DNA of 64,000 bases from Catalinimonas alkaloidigena (GCF_029504655.1 NZ_JAQFIL010000003.1:89650-153649), one strand, 5' to 3'; shown: positions 37,017 through 45,379, numbered from the stretch's first letter. The notes: generated by a model from the sequence alone, not told the origin. Program-made: numbers and translations.

Positions 37017-37877
37017 ATGGATCAGATACTCTCTCAGGTAGCTTTAAGATTGGAGCAAATGAACTATAGCCCAAGTACAAAGAAGACCTATGTAGGTATG
37101 CTAAGGCTATTTCTGGGACACTTTCCAAGCCAGGACTTAAGAAGCTTGGAAGAAGAGCAGATCAGAGCATTTTTGGTAGAAGCCTGCCAGGGCAAATCCC
37201 TTTCCTATCAGAACCAGCTCATCAATTCCATCAAGTATTTCTACGAGCAAATCCTAAAACGTCCCCGGACCTATTATCAGATAGATCGTCCTAGAAAAGA
37301 ATACCGCTTACCGGTGGTCTTATCCAAACAAGAAGTTATAGCGATCCTAATGCGGGTGAAAAATAGAAAACATCATGCAATTCTCTCCACTATTTATGCC
37401 TCTGGCTTAAGAATCTCAGAAGTGATAAGACTTAAAATCAAGGATATAGACTCCAAACGGATGGTTTTAGTAGTAAGCCAAGGCAAAGGTAAAAAGGACC
37501 GTCAGGTACCGCTTTCCAAGCATCTCCTGCAAGAACTTCGTTCCTACTATCTGGAGTACCAACCCAAAGCTTATCTTTTTGAGGGAGAAAAAGGGGGAGC
37601 CTACAGTAAAAGTAGCATCCAGCAGATTTTCAGAAGGGCCAAAAGAGGAGCAGGTATACACAAGAAAGCCACCGTGCATACACTACGTCACAGCTATGCA
37701 ACGCATCTGTTAGAGTCTGGCACCGATTTAAGAATGATCCAGGTGCTTCTAGGCCACAACAGCGTCAAAACGACAGAAATTTATACACACGTAAGTCATA
37801 GATACATTCAGTCGGTGGTGAGCCCCTTTGATACCCTATCTTGTGAAGCAAAAAAGGAAAACCTATATTGTAAATAA
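37017..37877 (+). CDS. Tyrosine recombinase of the cassette array (integron-integrase-like)
   Basis: A 286-residue recombinase from the ATG at 37017 (MDQILSQVALRLEQ); a GTG at 36999 would add six residues. The SAM-like core-binding domain is at 15-85. The catalytic residues are visible: Arg in ASGLRISEV, Lys in QGKGKKDRQ, His-x-x-Arg in HTLRHSYATHL, His in LLGHNSVKTT and Tyr in EIYTHV. The end SPFDTL resembles SPLDAL of IntI1. The roughly 20-residue insertion that marks IntI integrases before the HxxR box appears absent: only about 35 residues separate VPLSKHLL from the RRAKRGAG helix. The stop is 28 bases from the first cassette, and transcription runs towards the array. Confidence 0.9.
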   Translation: MDQILSQVALRLEQMNYSPSTKKTYVGMLRLFLGHFPSQDLRSLEEEQIRAFLVEACQGKSLSYQNQLINSIKYFYEQILKRPRTYYQIDRPRKEYRLPVVLSKQEVIAILMRVKNRKHHAILSTIYASGLRISEVIRLKIKDIDSKRMVLVVSQGKGKKDRQVPLSKHLLQELRSYYLEYQPKAYLFEGEKGGAYSKSSIQQIFRRAKRGAGIHKKATVHTLRHSYATHLLESGTDLRMIQVLLGHNSVKTTEIYTHVSHRYIQSVVSPFDTLSCEAKKENLYCK

Positions 37878-37917
37878 ACACAACTCCGCTGTGTTTATTC
37901 GGATGTTACCCAGCATG
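37873..37917 (+). other. Putative attI-like insertion site
   Basis: The recombinase stop overlaps an inverted repeat (AATAAACAC 37873-37881 and GTGTTTATT 37891-37899). Then CGGATG/TTACCCAGC follows, with the crossover point between G37905 and T37906 where cassette 1 begins. In integrons new cassettes enter at attI next to the integrase, and this is the corresponding position. The hairpin could be the recombinase-binding structure or a weak terminator. Confidence 0.65.
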
Positions 37918-37924
37918 TAAATAG

Positions 37925-38275
37925 ATGAAAAAAGAGAAGAGCTTAAATCTGGTAGTAGAATTTCTGAATAAAGAGATCAAAAGGCTAGATGAAGAAATCA
38001 AAGTTGAAGAAGGAAACTCTGCCGATAAAATAGACTTAAAATCTCAGATGATTGCTGCGATTAAAAATCTGGACTTTTGCTCGGAACATGGATTAAATGC
38101 TGCTCAAATAGAAGTAATTAAAATTCCTGAAGACGGCAGTGATTCTTATTTTACAGAGTATGTCATGGTAGATGAGCAGGAATTAAATAATATTTCTGAA
38201 TGGGCAGTAGCGAGAAATGGGGGGAAAGAAATTCGGTTGAATTGCTTTGACTTGATAATCAGAAAAAAGGATTGA
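37925..38275 (+). CDS. Cassette 1 (37906-38405): unknown 116-aa protein
   Basis: A soluble protein with a charged N-terminal helix (LVVEFLNKEIKRLDEEIKVE) and a C-terminal alpha/beta part. I know no family. The start codon is 19 bases into the cassette, typical for integron cassettes. It is the first cassette after the recombinase and so probably the most recently acquired and the best expressed. Confidence 0.75.
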   Translation: MKKEKSLNLVVEFLNKEIKRLDEEIKVEEGNSADKIDLKSQMIAAIKNLDFCSEHGLNAAQIEVIKIPEDGSDSYFTEYVMVDEQELNNISEWAVARNGGKEIRLNCFDLIIRKKD

Positions 38276-38280
38276 ACACG

Positions 38281-38411
38281 CTGGGTAACAAAAGCTATCT
38301 GTCAGGCTGCGGAATCCTGTACTTGAAAGTTAGCTTCACCAAGCACCATTTTTGCGAAATAAAAGATATAATCAAACAAGCGCAGCCCGTCAGCTAGCGG
38401 GCTCGTTGTAA
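38281..38411 (+). repeat. attC1, long type
   Basis: It begins CTGGGTAAC, complementary to the cassette 1 start TTACCCAGC, and ends at G38405/TT. Arms AGCTATCTGTCAGGCTGCG and GCAGCCCGTCAGCTAG pair with extrahelical bases; the apical part has CACCAAGCACCA, the long-type block. Confidence 0.88.
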
Positions 38412-38416
38412 AACAT

Positions 38417-38812
38417 ATGAAAAAAGAATACTTCATATTTGTTTTTCTGATTTTTGGATTTACATGTGCTGACCAATCTTGTAATCTGAAAGACGGAAAA
38501 TATAAAGTAGTTTACGATAAGCAATTTTCAGGTTATGCGGAATCAGAATTTGTAATTATAGATCAAACTTTGATTGAATTAAAGAATAACCAAAAATCTG
38601 AATACAAGATTAATTGGATTGCGGAAGACCAATTTCGACTAGACCCGATTAATAAGGAAACAGATTCTTTGACAAGCATTCAAGAGGAATTGAACTCTTT
38701 GGGAGAGCCATATTATCAAATTACCGGATGCAAAGCTGGCGATATTATGTTTGAGTTTTACCGTAATCCACATATACTTATAAATTCTGGGAAACTAATT
38801 AGAAAAGATTAA
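38417..38812 (+). CDS. Cassette 2 (38406-38941): secreted protein, identical to cassette 17 gene
   Basis: A 131-residue protein with a signal peptide (MKKEYFIFVFLIFGFTCADQ) and a lipobox-like Cys at 17. The mature part is small and mostly beta (KYKVVYDKQFSGYAESEFVI). I know no family. The coding sequence appears identical to that at 47567-47962, so the cassette was duplicated. The start is 11 bases into the cassette. Confidence 0.8.
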   Translation: MKKEYFIFVFLIFGFTCADQSCNLKDGKYKVVYDKQFSGYAESEFVIIDQTLIELKNNQKSEYKINWIAEDQFRLDPINKETDSLTSIQEELNSLGEPYYQITGCKAGDIMFEFYRNPHILINSGKLIRKD

Positions 38813-38816
38813 ATAC

Positions 38817-38947
38817 GTTTTACAACATTATGCATCGGTCAGCCCTATTTGAAACGCACCTGGGAGTTTATTGCTCCAAGCACCATTTTGATATTCGAAC
38901 AGAAAACGCAAACAACGCCAGGCCGTCCGCTGCATCGATCGTTAGCA
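38817..38947 (+). repeat. attC2, long type
   Basis: GTTTTACAAC pairs with the cassette start TTGTAAAAC; crossover at G38941. The apical block reads TTGCTCCAAGCACC. It is almost the same as the intron-split attC17. Confidence 0.9.
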
Positions 38948-38959
38948 GGCACTTAAAAA

Positions 38960-39469
38960 ATGAGAGAATTAGATGATCCAATTTGGAAAGATTTGACTGG
39001 TGGATATCAAGTTCCTTATGATGCATCGGATGCTTTAAAGAGACTTGAAGCTTCTGCTGATGAAAAGGATGAGGAATTGATCTGGGAGGAACTCTGGAAT
39101 GAATTGTATCATCAGGGAGACGTGGGAACAGCTTCTTTCTTAGCCATCCCCCAACTCGTTAGGATTTACAAGATAAAAAATAGAGCTTCTTATCATGTAT
39201 TTGCTTTTATCACAACGATTGAATTAGTCAGGATCAATGATTCAATTCATCTTCCGGATGAATTTAACAATGAATATGAAGAAGCTCTCGATCGGATTCC
39301 GGAATTGATTGATCTGATAAAAGATCAGATTTGGGATTCGGTATTGGCAGCCAGTGTATTATCAGCCACCGCGATTTGGAAGAAAAAGTATAAGATGGCG
39401 GAGCTGATAGCTGAATTAGAAGATGATAATTTGACGGATTACTTATTGGATCAGATAAATGAATATTGA
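38960..39469 (+). CDS. Cassette 3 (38942-39599): unknown 169-aa immunity-like helical protein
   Basis: A soluble, mostly helical acidic protein. The segment WEELWNELYHQGDVGTASFL followed by AIPQLVRIYK looks like HEAT-type helical proteins found beside polymorphic-toxin immunity genes. That resemblance is from memory and is weak; the function is unknown. The start is 18 bases into the cassette. Confidence 0.75.
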   Translation: MRELDDPIWKDLTGGYQVPYDASDALKRLEASADEKDEELIWEELWNELYHQGDVGTASFLAIPQLVRIYKIKNRASYHVFAFITTIELVRINDSIHLPDEFNNEYEEALDRIPELIDLIKDQIWDSVLAASVLSATAIWKKKYKMAELIAELEDDNLTDYLLDQINEY

Positions 39470-39473
39470 AAGC

Positions 39474-39605
39474 GCCTGCTAACAGTATGCAGCGCCCAGC
39501 CCTGTTAAATAGCGATTGAAAGTCGATCGCCCTAAGCACTATTTTTGCAACTTGAAAGAAAAACGCAAACAAGACCAGGGCCGTGCTCTGCATCGGTCGT
39601 TAGGG
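39474..39605 (+). repeat. attC3, long type
   Basis: GCCTGCTAAC pairs with the cassette start TTAGCAGGC; crossover at G39599. Apical block CCCTAAGCACTA and AAAACGCAAACAAG. Confidence 0.88.
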
Positions 39606-39616
39606 GCTACCTGAAA

Positions 39617-40339
39617 ATGAATATGATTAGAAACTTATTAATCCTATCAATTAGCATTTTAAGTCTTTTTGCGTGCGATGCAGAAGAAAGTAAATTAAGC
39701 AGAAATGTTTTTCTTACTCATTCTATATCTGATAAGTATAACAAGATAAGCCAATACAATAAACAGATGCCAGAAAAGGCAAAATGGGCTTTTCAACTAG
39801 CTAAAAAAATTAAAGGTGTATCAGATACCTGCTATATGATGTTGCCTAATTATAAGACAAACCAGATTATCGACTACATAAAGCAGCATGAAAAGACTTT
39901 TCCGACAATAATAAGAAATACATTAAAAACTGCTACGGATGCTTATCACCAATCCAATTCTAAATTAGATGCAGAGAAAATACAAATTGTTGAAAATGAA
40001 ATTCTGTCTCAACTTATAGATTTTGCATTTTCAGCAGATCTGAGATTTGATACATTTTCGTTAGTGCCTATAGCAAAATCAGATGAAATAAAAGATGGAG
40101 AAACTTATGTGGCAGATGTATTTTTTTCAGCAAGTAACTCAAGCTTTCCAACAAAGATTATTATAAATGAGGAATACTGGAAAGATACATTGACCTTTGA
40201 TCAATCATCTTTCCCTCATGTAAAAATTGATAAAAACAGATATCAAAAAGGGATGAATACGATAACACCAAAATATGTTGTTGAAACAATAGATGGAAAA
40301 GAGGAATATGAGTTTGAAATTAATTTTGAAGTAAAATAG
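39617..40339 (+). CDS. Cassette 4 (39600-40403): lipoprotein
   Basis: A 240-residue protein from the ATG at 39617, with a lipoprotein signal (MNMIRNLLILSISILSLFAC). An upstream in-frame codon would start inside the previous attC and is rejected. The N-terminal half is helical; the C-terminal half (KDGETYVADVFF and later) has a beta-sandwich look, ending VVETIDGKEEYEFEINFEV. The shape resembles gliding-motility accessory lipoproteins, but no family is certain. Confidence 0.8.
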   Translation: MNMIRNLLILSISILSLFACDAEESKLSRNVFLTHSISDKYNKISQYNKQMPEKAKWAFQLAKKIKGVSDTCYMMLPNYKTNQIIDYIKQHEKTFPTIIRNTLKTATDAYHQSNSKLDAEKIQIVENEILSQLIDFAFSADLRFDTFSLVPIAKSDEIKDGETYVADVFFSASNSSFPTKIIINEEYWKDTLTFDQSSFPHVKIDKNRYQKGMNTITPKYVVETIDGKEEYEFEINFEVK

Positions 40340-40342
40340 GCA

Positions 40343-40409
40343 GCCCCTAACACTGTTCAGGCCAGACCCTTGCTTCGCTGCGGGCCATGCCTGCACTGGA
40401 CCGTTAGGG
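40343..40409 (+). repeat. attC4, short type
   Basis: GCCCCTAAC pairs with TTAGGGGC of the cassette start; crossover at G40403. The compact palindrome is about 67 bp with the CTTGCTTCGCTGC apex. Confidence 0.9.
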
Positions 40410-40422
40410 GCAAGGCAAAGAA

Positions 40423-40875
40423 ATGAATTGGATTTACAAACCTGATACAGGAATACAGTTAGATGAAAACGAAAAGATAAGGATCAGATTTGGTGATTCA
40501 AGGGAAGAGTTACGTTCAAGACTGAATTATCAAAAGCCAAGAATAACCAGATTTGAAAATGAAGATAGCTATGAAAATATATTGGGTTCTGGAGATTGGA
40601 TCAGGCTCAGTTTTCAAGAAAATCAGTTAGATGAGATTGAAATTTTAATTGGCAAAATCACAATAGGTAAAATATCAATAGCGGTAGATGAGGATTTGGA
40701 TTTATCTCTAGCCAAATTTAGAGATGAAGGATTCGGAATAAAAGAAGGGGATATGAGCTATGTGATACCAGAATTAAAATTGGATATTGGTGACAGTGGT
40801 AAAAACGGAGGGGAAGACAATAAAATATGTTGGCTTTTTATGACGAGAGATGTAGAATATTTAATGAATGAATAG
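40423..40875 (+). CDS. Cassette 5 (40404-40939): unknown 150-aa soluble protein
   Basis: No signal peptide. An N-terminal LDENEKIRIRFGDSREELRS and a central SGDWIRLSFQENQLDEIEIL give a beta-rich small protein like some immunity or regulatory proteins. I know no family. The start is 19 bases into the cassette. Confidence 0.75.
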   Translation: MNWIYKPDTGIQLDENEKIRIRFGDSREELRSRLNYQKPRITRFENEDSYENILGSGDWIRLSFQENQLDEIEILIGKITIGKISIAVDEDLDLSLAKFRDEGFGIKEGDMSYVIPELKLDIGDSGKNGGEDNKICWLFMTRDVEYLMNE

Positions 40876-40878
40876 CCA

Positions 40879-40945
40879 GCCCCTAACACTGTTCAGGCCA
40901 GAGCCTTGCTTCGCTGCAGCCCATGCCTGCACTGGGTCGTTAGGT
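40879..40945 (+). repeat. attC5, short type
   Basis: GCCCCTAAC pairs with the cassette start TTAGGGGC; crossover at G40939. Nearly identical in sequence to attC4, so cassettes 4 and 5 have closely related attC sites although their genes differ. Confidence 0.9.
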
Positions 40946-40977
40946 GCCAAATGAAAATGAAAGATTACTGATAATTG

Positions 40978-41403
40978 ATGGAATTTATACCTGAGATTCT
41001 ATATACGGTAATAGCTATCCTAATTGCTTACTTTATTGTCAGACGATTGACTGATAAGGAAGATAAGAATTTCAACTCTAAATTCTTTAAATACTTGATA
41101 GTCTTATTCATGGGGGCAATAGGATTTGAATTGATAATCCGTTGGACAACTTCCAAACCTGAGATAGTCACGCAAACAATTGAACAATTACAAGCAAATC
41201 CAGAGATAAGAAGAACGATTGGGACTTATGAAGGCTTTGGATACAATAAAAATGAAATCGAGGAAATTAAAGAATTACCGGCTAGGATAGCTTTTACATT
41301 GTACGGGAGTGAGGCCGAGATAAATTTATCAGTGTTGATTGACTCTTCTGCCAATGTATTTGAGATTAAAGATTATAAGATTGATAGTTTGATAAAAAAA
41401 TGA
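40978..41403 (+). CDS. Cassette 6 (40940-41533): small membrane protein
   Basis: A 141-residue protein with two membrane helices (about 5-22 and 38-58) and a soluble C-terminal domain containing RRTIGTYEGFGYNKNEIEEI. The start at 40978 (ATG) is preferred over a TTG three bases earlier. No family is known to me. Confidence 0.75.
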   Translation: MEFIPEILYTVIAILIAYFIVRRLTDKEDKNFNSKFFKYLIVLFMGAIGFELIIRWTTSKPEIVTQTIEQLQANPEIRRTIGTYEGFGYNKNEIEEIKELPARIAFTLYGSEAEINLSVLIDSSANVFEIKDYKIDSLIKK

Positions 41404-41407
41404 ATTC

Positions 41408-41539
41408 GGCACCTAACAAAAAGCAGCTGCTACGCCTCTTGATGATGAGCCTGTAAGCTTGTTGCACCAAGTGCCAAAATAGAAACACGAAAGAAAAACG
41501 CAAACAAACCGGCTCAGCAGCTCGCTCAGGCCGTTGTGG
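41408..41539 (+). repeat. attC6, long type
   Basis: GGCACCTAAC pairs with the cassette start TTAGGTGCC; crossover at G41533. Apical TTGCACCAAGTGCC and AAAACGCAAACAAACCGG. Confidence 0.88.
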
Positions 41540-41547
41540 CTAATATT

Positions 41548-42102
41548 ATGAAGACAGCAATCCAGATATTAATAGTATTGATATTTTTGAGTTCCTGTGT
41601 GCAGCAAGAAAGGCAATATGAACAAGAAATACATAGAGTTGACAATAATCAATCTGAATCAACTCTGACAGAAAAAGTTGACGAACAAATAATTGAAAAG
41701 AAATTTGGTGAAGAGTTGTTTAAATCCATTTTGGACACCGTAACAATTAACGGAGTATCAGTTGACTTTCTAATTAATAATCAATGGGTTTACAGACCAT
41801 TTGACAACTGTGAATCATTTTTGAAATTTCAAGAAAATGGAAAAGGAGTCAGTTATAACTGTGAGATTGAAGAAGACTATGAAATGACTTATCAGATTGA
41901 AGGGAATAAAGTATTCATTTCAGAATATGATATTCCACACGTTGACAATGAAGAAAACAAAAAGATTAAATACAGAGACGATACTTATGTTTACAATGGG
42001 CAATCCCTCATAATGGTGGACTCGAGAATGTATAATATTAACGGACTCGATTGGACACCAAAAATTAAAGTTGTAATTGCCTTTGAAAGAAAGAAATACT
42101 AG
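41548..42102 (+). CDS. Cassette 7 (41534-42225): lipoprotein
   Basis: A 184-residue protein with a lipoprotein signal (MKTAIQILIVLIFLSSC). The start is the ATG at 41548; a GTG at 41536 would spoil the signal. The mature part has an acidic linker and a small beta domain (NNQWVYRPFDNCESFLKFQE). The WVYRPFDNCESFLKFQENGKG style is like lipocalin-type lipid-binding lipoproteins. Function unknown. Confidence 0.8.
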   Translation: MKTAIQILIVLIFLSSCVQQERQYEQEIHRVDNNQSESTLTEKVDEQIIEKKFGEELFKSILDTVTINGVSVDFLINNQWVYRPFDNCESFLKFQENGKGVSYNCEIEEDYEMTYQIEGNKVFISEYDIPHVDNEENKKIKYRDDTYVYNGQSLIMVDSRMYNINGLDWTPKIKVVIAFERKKY

Positions 42103-42231
42103 CCACAACATTATGTATCGGCCAACCCTCTTTGAAAAGTAATCGGAAATTTATTTCTCTAAGCACGAAAGTTGATAATTGAAAGTAAAACACCCAACAA
42201 GCCGGGCCGTCCGCTACATTTGGCGTTGGCG
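42101..42231 (+). repeat. attC7, long type
   Basis: AGCCACAAC pairs with the cassette start TTGTGGCTA; crossover at G42225. It overlaps the gene stop by two bases. Apical block CTCTAAGCACGAAAGTTG. Confidence 0.88.
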
Positions 42232-42244
42232 ATAATATGAAAAG

Positions 42245-42733
42245 ATGAAAAACCTAATATTTTACCTTACTATTCTTTTGCTTACAAGCTCTTGTTCTGA
42301 CAGTCAGATTGTCATTATTGACGAGAAAGTTAGTAGCAATGAGAAGTTAAATGCGTTAGATTCTTCTGAAGTTTTTTCAGTTGCCAGATGGCATAAGGGC
42401 GATGCTCCACCAAAGTATGCAGAATTTAAAAACTCTGAATTGGTGATTGTCAAGACCAAAAATTATGAAAGTCAATTACAAGAAGAGAGGCACTCCCAAT
42501 TAAGTCAATTACTTAATGAAGCAGAAAATGGAAATGACATTTTGATGATTTTAAATGGGGTAGAAATATTAAAAGAACAATTACATTTGCTCAAACAATT
42601 GAAGCCGCAGGATTTGAATTCGGTAGAAAGATTGGAAAAAGGGGTTGCCGAAAGCATCTATGGTGATAACGCAAGAACCGAAAATGTACTGATCAATACG
42701 TATGATTTGAAAACTGATTGGATAGATGAATGA
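42245..42733 (+). CDS. Cassette 8 (42226-42863): lipoprotein
   Basis: A 162-residue lipoprotein with signal MKNLIFYLTILLLTSSC. The mature protein is helical in its second half (EERHSQLSQLLNEAENGNDI). No family known to me. A second ATG nine bases upstream is possible but lacks a better signal. Confidence 0.78.
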   Translation: MKNLIFYLTILLLTSSCSDSQIVIIDEKVSSNEKLNALDSSEVFSVARWHKGDAPPKYAEFKNSELVIVKTKNYESQLQEERHSQLSQLLNEAENGNDILMILNGVEILKEQLHLLKQLKPQDLNSVERLEKGVAESIYGDNARTENVLINTYDLKTDWIDE

Positions 42734-42739
42734 AGTACT

Positions 42740-42869
42740 ACCGCCAACAAAAATCAGCTGCTATGCCTCTGAATTTGAGTCTAAAAGCTATTTGCTCCAA
42801 GAAGCTAAAATGAAAAACGAAAGTGAAACGCCAACAACCCGGCCCAGCAGCTAGCTTCGGTCGTTATGC
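42740..42869 (+). repeat. attC8, long type
   Basis: ACCGCCAAC pairs with the cassette start TTGGCG; crossover at G42863. Apical TTGCTCCAAGAAGC and GAAACGCCAACAACCCGG. The complementarity is only 6 bases, the shortest among the well-matched cassettes. Confidence 0.85.
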
Positions 42870-42915
42870 CCAATGTAAATTGAAAAGAAAAGTGCAAAAG
42901 AGCTATCTTTGAGGT

Positions 42916-43743
42916 ATGGATAGCAAAGAAAAATATATCAACCCATTCACTGATTTTGGGTTCAAGAAGCTGTTTGGAACGGATTTCAACAAAGAGCTAC
43001 TAATCGACTTCTTAAATAATGTACTTGGCGACAGAGAACGTATTCAGGATTTAACTTATTTGAACACAGAACATTTAGGCAATGCAGAAACAGATCGGAA
43101 AGCGATTTTTGATTTGTACTGTGAGAATGAGAAAGGGGAGAAGTTTATCATAGAGTTGCAAAATGTCAAGCAGCAATATTTCAAAGATAGGAGCATTTTC
43201 TATTCAACTTTTCCGATACAAAGTCAAGCACCAAAAGGTAGGGAATGGGATTATTATTTGAAAGCCGTTTATACCATTGGTATCCTGAATTTTAGTTTTC
43301 CAGATCAGAACGAGCAAGAACGTTTTTTAAGAGAAGTTCAGCTAATTGATAAAGAGACCAAAGAAGTCTTTTACCATAAGTTGACGTTCATTTATCTGGA
43401 AATGCCAAAATTTAGGAAAAGTGAAGATGAATTGATCAGTCAATTTGACAAATGGATGTACGTGATAAAGAACCTGCATCGTTTACAAGACAAACCCGTT
43501 AAATTACAGGAGAAGGTGTTTGAAAAACTCTTTTCCGAAGCAGAAATAGCGAAACTTAATTCAGAAGATATGAAAGCATACGAAGAAAGCTTAAAAACCT
43601 ACAGAGACAACTATAGCATCATTGAGACTGCCAAGAGTGATACCAGAATTGAGATTGCCAAACGTTTAAAAAATAAAGGTATCGACTTTGAAACAATTGC
43701 TGAAACTACGGGACTATCAAAGGAAGAGATAGAAAAATTGTAA
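42916..43743 (+). CDS. Cassette 9 (42864-43811): Rpn-family PD-(D/E)XK nuclease
   Basis: A 275-residue protein of the Rpn/PDDEXK_2 family. The start INPFTDFGFKKLFG is the family signature. The nuclease residues fit AIFDLYCENEKGEKFIIELQ: Asp, then Glu-x-Gln after the strand. A conserved YYLKAVYTIGILNF follows, and a C-terminal helix-turn-helix-like AKRLKNKGIDFETIAETTGL ends it. Rpn proteins are DNA nucleases promoting recombination; some are linked to phage defence. This is the largest native cassette apart from cassette 21. Confidence 0.92.
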   Translation: MDSKEKYINPFTDFGFKKLFGTDFNKELLIDFLNNVLGDRERIQDLTYLNTEHLGNAETDRKAIFDLYCENEKGEKFIIELQNVKQQYFKDRSIFYSTFPIQSQAPKGREWDYYLKAVYTIGILNFSFPDQNEQERFLREVQLIDKETKEVFYHKLTFIYLEMPKFRKSEDELISQFDKWMYVIKNLHRLQDKPVKLQEKVFEKLFSEAEIAKLNSEDMKAYEESLKTYRDNYSIIETAKSDTRIEIAKRLKNKGIDFETIAETTGLSKEEIEKL

Positions 43744-43748
43744 ACACA

Positions 43749-43817
43749 GGGCATAACATTGCATATCCGCAACGCTTCGGCCAGTGGCCTTGCCAGCGGC
43801 TATGCTTGGCGTTATAC
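43749..43817 (+). repeat. attC9, short type
   Basis: GGGCATAAC pairs with the cassette start TTATGCCC; crossover at G43811. Arms GCATATCCGC and GCGGCTATGC. Confidence 0.9.
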
Positions 43818-43826
43818 CCAATTTAA

Positions 43827-44288
43827 ATGAGAAATGCGATCATACTTGATCTGGATGGAGTCTTGATCACGACACCGAAATGGAAAGCGGATGCAATACA
43901 TGCTGATGGATATTCAGATTTTAATCGGCATGCAGTAGATAACCTCAATTTGTTATTAAAAGATATCTCGGCTGAATTATGGTTAAGTTCAAGCCGAAGA
44001 ATAGGAAAAACGATGGATGAATTTAGGACCATATTTCATAATCGGGGAATAGAGAGTAACTTGATTGGATTTCTGCCAGGCGATGAACTAGGAATACAAA
44101 GGAAGATTGAGGTAACTAATTTCTTGGAAAATGAATCGTTCATAAACTTCTTGATCATTGATGATGATGCTTCCCTGCATGGATTGGAATTAGAAAAAAA
44201 GAAGTACTGGATAAGAACAGATCCCCATCTGGGATTTGATTCCAACAAATTAGATGAGGCGAAGGAAAAGATAAAAAACTGGGTATAA
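43827..44288 (+). CDS. Cassette 10 (43812-44404): HAD-fold phosphatase-like protein
   Basis: A 153-residue HAD-superfamily protein without a cap. Motif I is ILDLDGVLIT, motif II LWLSSSRR, and motif IV FLIIDDDASLHGL. This short form resembles the HAD domains associated with RNA-repair (Swiss Army Knife) proteins. The stop codon lies inside the attC start (GGGTATAAC): the last codons and the recombination site overlap. Confidence 0.85.
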   Translation: MRNAIILDLDGVLITTPKWKADAIHADGYSDFNRHAVDNLNLLLKDISAELWLSSSRRIGKTMDEFRTIFHNRGIESNLIGFLPGDELGIQRKIEVTNFLENESFINFLIIDDDASLHGLELEKKKYWIRTDPHLGFDSNKLDEAKEKIKNWV

Positions 44289-44410
44289 CACTGCTCAGCC
44301 CTCACCCTAGCAATATAAATGCTAGAACATTAGTCGCTCTAAGTAGCGAAAATGATAAATGAAAGTAAAACAGCCAACAAGCCGGGCGACGGCTGCGCTT
44401 ATCGTTAGGC
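44281..44410 (+). repeat. attC10, long type
   Basis: GGGTATAAC pairs with the cassette start TTATACCC; crossover at G44404. Apical CGCTCTAAGTAGCG and AAAACAGCCAACAAGCCGGG. Confidence 0.9.
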
Positions 44411-44429
44411 TCAATGCAAAGGTAAAAAG

Positions 44430-44861
44430 ATGAAATTGATACTTAGCTTCATAATATTGACTCTATCTGCTGAAAGCAGTGATCTTGAGCAATGCGATTG
44501 TAACATTAAGAATTTAGTAACTGTAAATCAGCACTTAGAAAAGTTATCAGAAACAGATATCCAGCTACTACTTTGTACATTTGATGAAAGCTGTAAGAAT
44601 AATTCTGAATTTTCTTCATTCAGCAATGAGATGCTATTTGAAGTTTTAAGTAGAAACCCAGAATTGGTAATTAAGGAATTGTCGGTCAATAAAGGCAAAT
44701 ACGATCTAAATCTTATCACTTCAGAACTAGAAAAACCGATACATGATGGATTTGATCTAGAAGTGATAGTTGAAAAAGTAAAAGCACTGCATCAGGCCGA
44801 TGAAATTAAATCATTAATACTCAGTTCGCTGGAAAAGGCGGTTGAAAAAGGAAAGCAATGA
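44430..44861 (+). CDS. Cassette 11 (44405-44920): secreted helical protein
   Basis: A 143-residue protein with a short signal peptide (MKLILSFIILTLSAES). The mature part has Cys in LEQCDCNIKN and LLLCTFDESC, perhaps two disulfides, then helices. No family is known to me. Its stop lies in the attC start. Confidence 0.75.
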   Translation: MKLILSFIILTLSAESSDLEQCDCNIKNLVTVNQHLEKLSETDIQLLLCTFDESCKNNSEFSSFSNEMLFEVLSRNPELVIKELSVNKGKYDLNLITSELEKPIHDGFDLEVIVEKVKALHQADEIKSLILSSLEKAVEKGKQ

Positions 44862-44926
44862 GCCTAACAAAGCTCAGCATCCAGCATCGGGCAATGCCCT
44901 CGCCGTCTGCTGCGCAAACGTTATGC
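44859..44926 (+). repeat. attC11, short type
   Basis: TGAGCCTAAC pairs with the cassette start TTAGGCTCA (9 bp); crossover at G44920. The clearest case of the terminal complementarity rule. Confidence 0.92.
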
Positions 44927-44936
44927 CCTATATGAA

Positions 44937-45281
44937 ATGAAAAAAATATTACTACTCATTTTTCTAGGTTTTACCAGTGGATGTTCAAATCAATCAGAAA
45001 AAGTGATTTTGTTCACTGATACAGATAACCATGAAATACAATCAGATTATGATTATTATCTACCAAATGTGATAGCTTATCTTGATAAAAAAGGTATAGG
45101 ACACGAAAAGAGTACCTCACGAACTATCAATCTTGGTAATCAATCTGAAATTAAAATTGAGGAAAATGAGCAGTTTGCGATGATATTAATAAGTCCCGAA
45201 AAAGACAGTGAAATTGAATACAGATTTGGTACAGATGTAGATTTGATACTCAGGATAAAAGAATATTTTGAGCTTGAATGA
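44937..45281 (+). CDS. Cassette 12 (44921-45354): small lipoprotein
   Basis: A 114-residue lipoprotein with signal MKKILLLIFLGFTSGC. The mature part of about 95 residues is beta-rich with acidic patches and VDLILRIKEYF near the end. No family known. The start is 16 bases into the cassette. Confidence 0.8.
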   Translation: MKKILLLIFLGFTSGCSNQSEKVILFTDTDNHEIQSDYDYYLPNVIAYLDKKGIGHEKSTSRTINLGNQSEIKIEENEQFAMILISPEKDSEIEYRFGTDVDLILRIKEYFELE

Positions 45282-45290
45282 TTAAAATAC

Positions 45291-45360
45291 AGGGCATAAC
45301 ACTCCATATCCGCTATGCTTCGGGCGATGCCCTCGCCAGCGGCTATGGTAGCCGTTGGCT
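45291..45360 (+). repeat. attC12, short type
   Basis: AGGGCATAAC pairs with TTATGCCCT; crossover at G45354. Arms CATATCCGCTATG and CAGCGGCTATG resemble attC9 and attC21. Confidence 0.92.
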
Positions 45361-45379
45361 GCTATAGGATCAAAACTAA

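Noticed and set aside
37017..37877. Plain classical IntI integron
   Set aside because: The enzyme seems to lack the IntI insertion and is oriented towards the cassettes, so I call it integron-like, not a known class.
39545..39616. Extended N-terminus of the cassette 4 protein
   Set aside because: It lies in attC3; the ATG at 39617 gives a lipoprotein signal.
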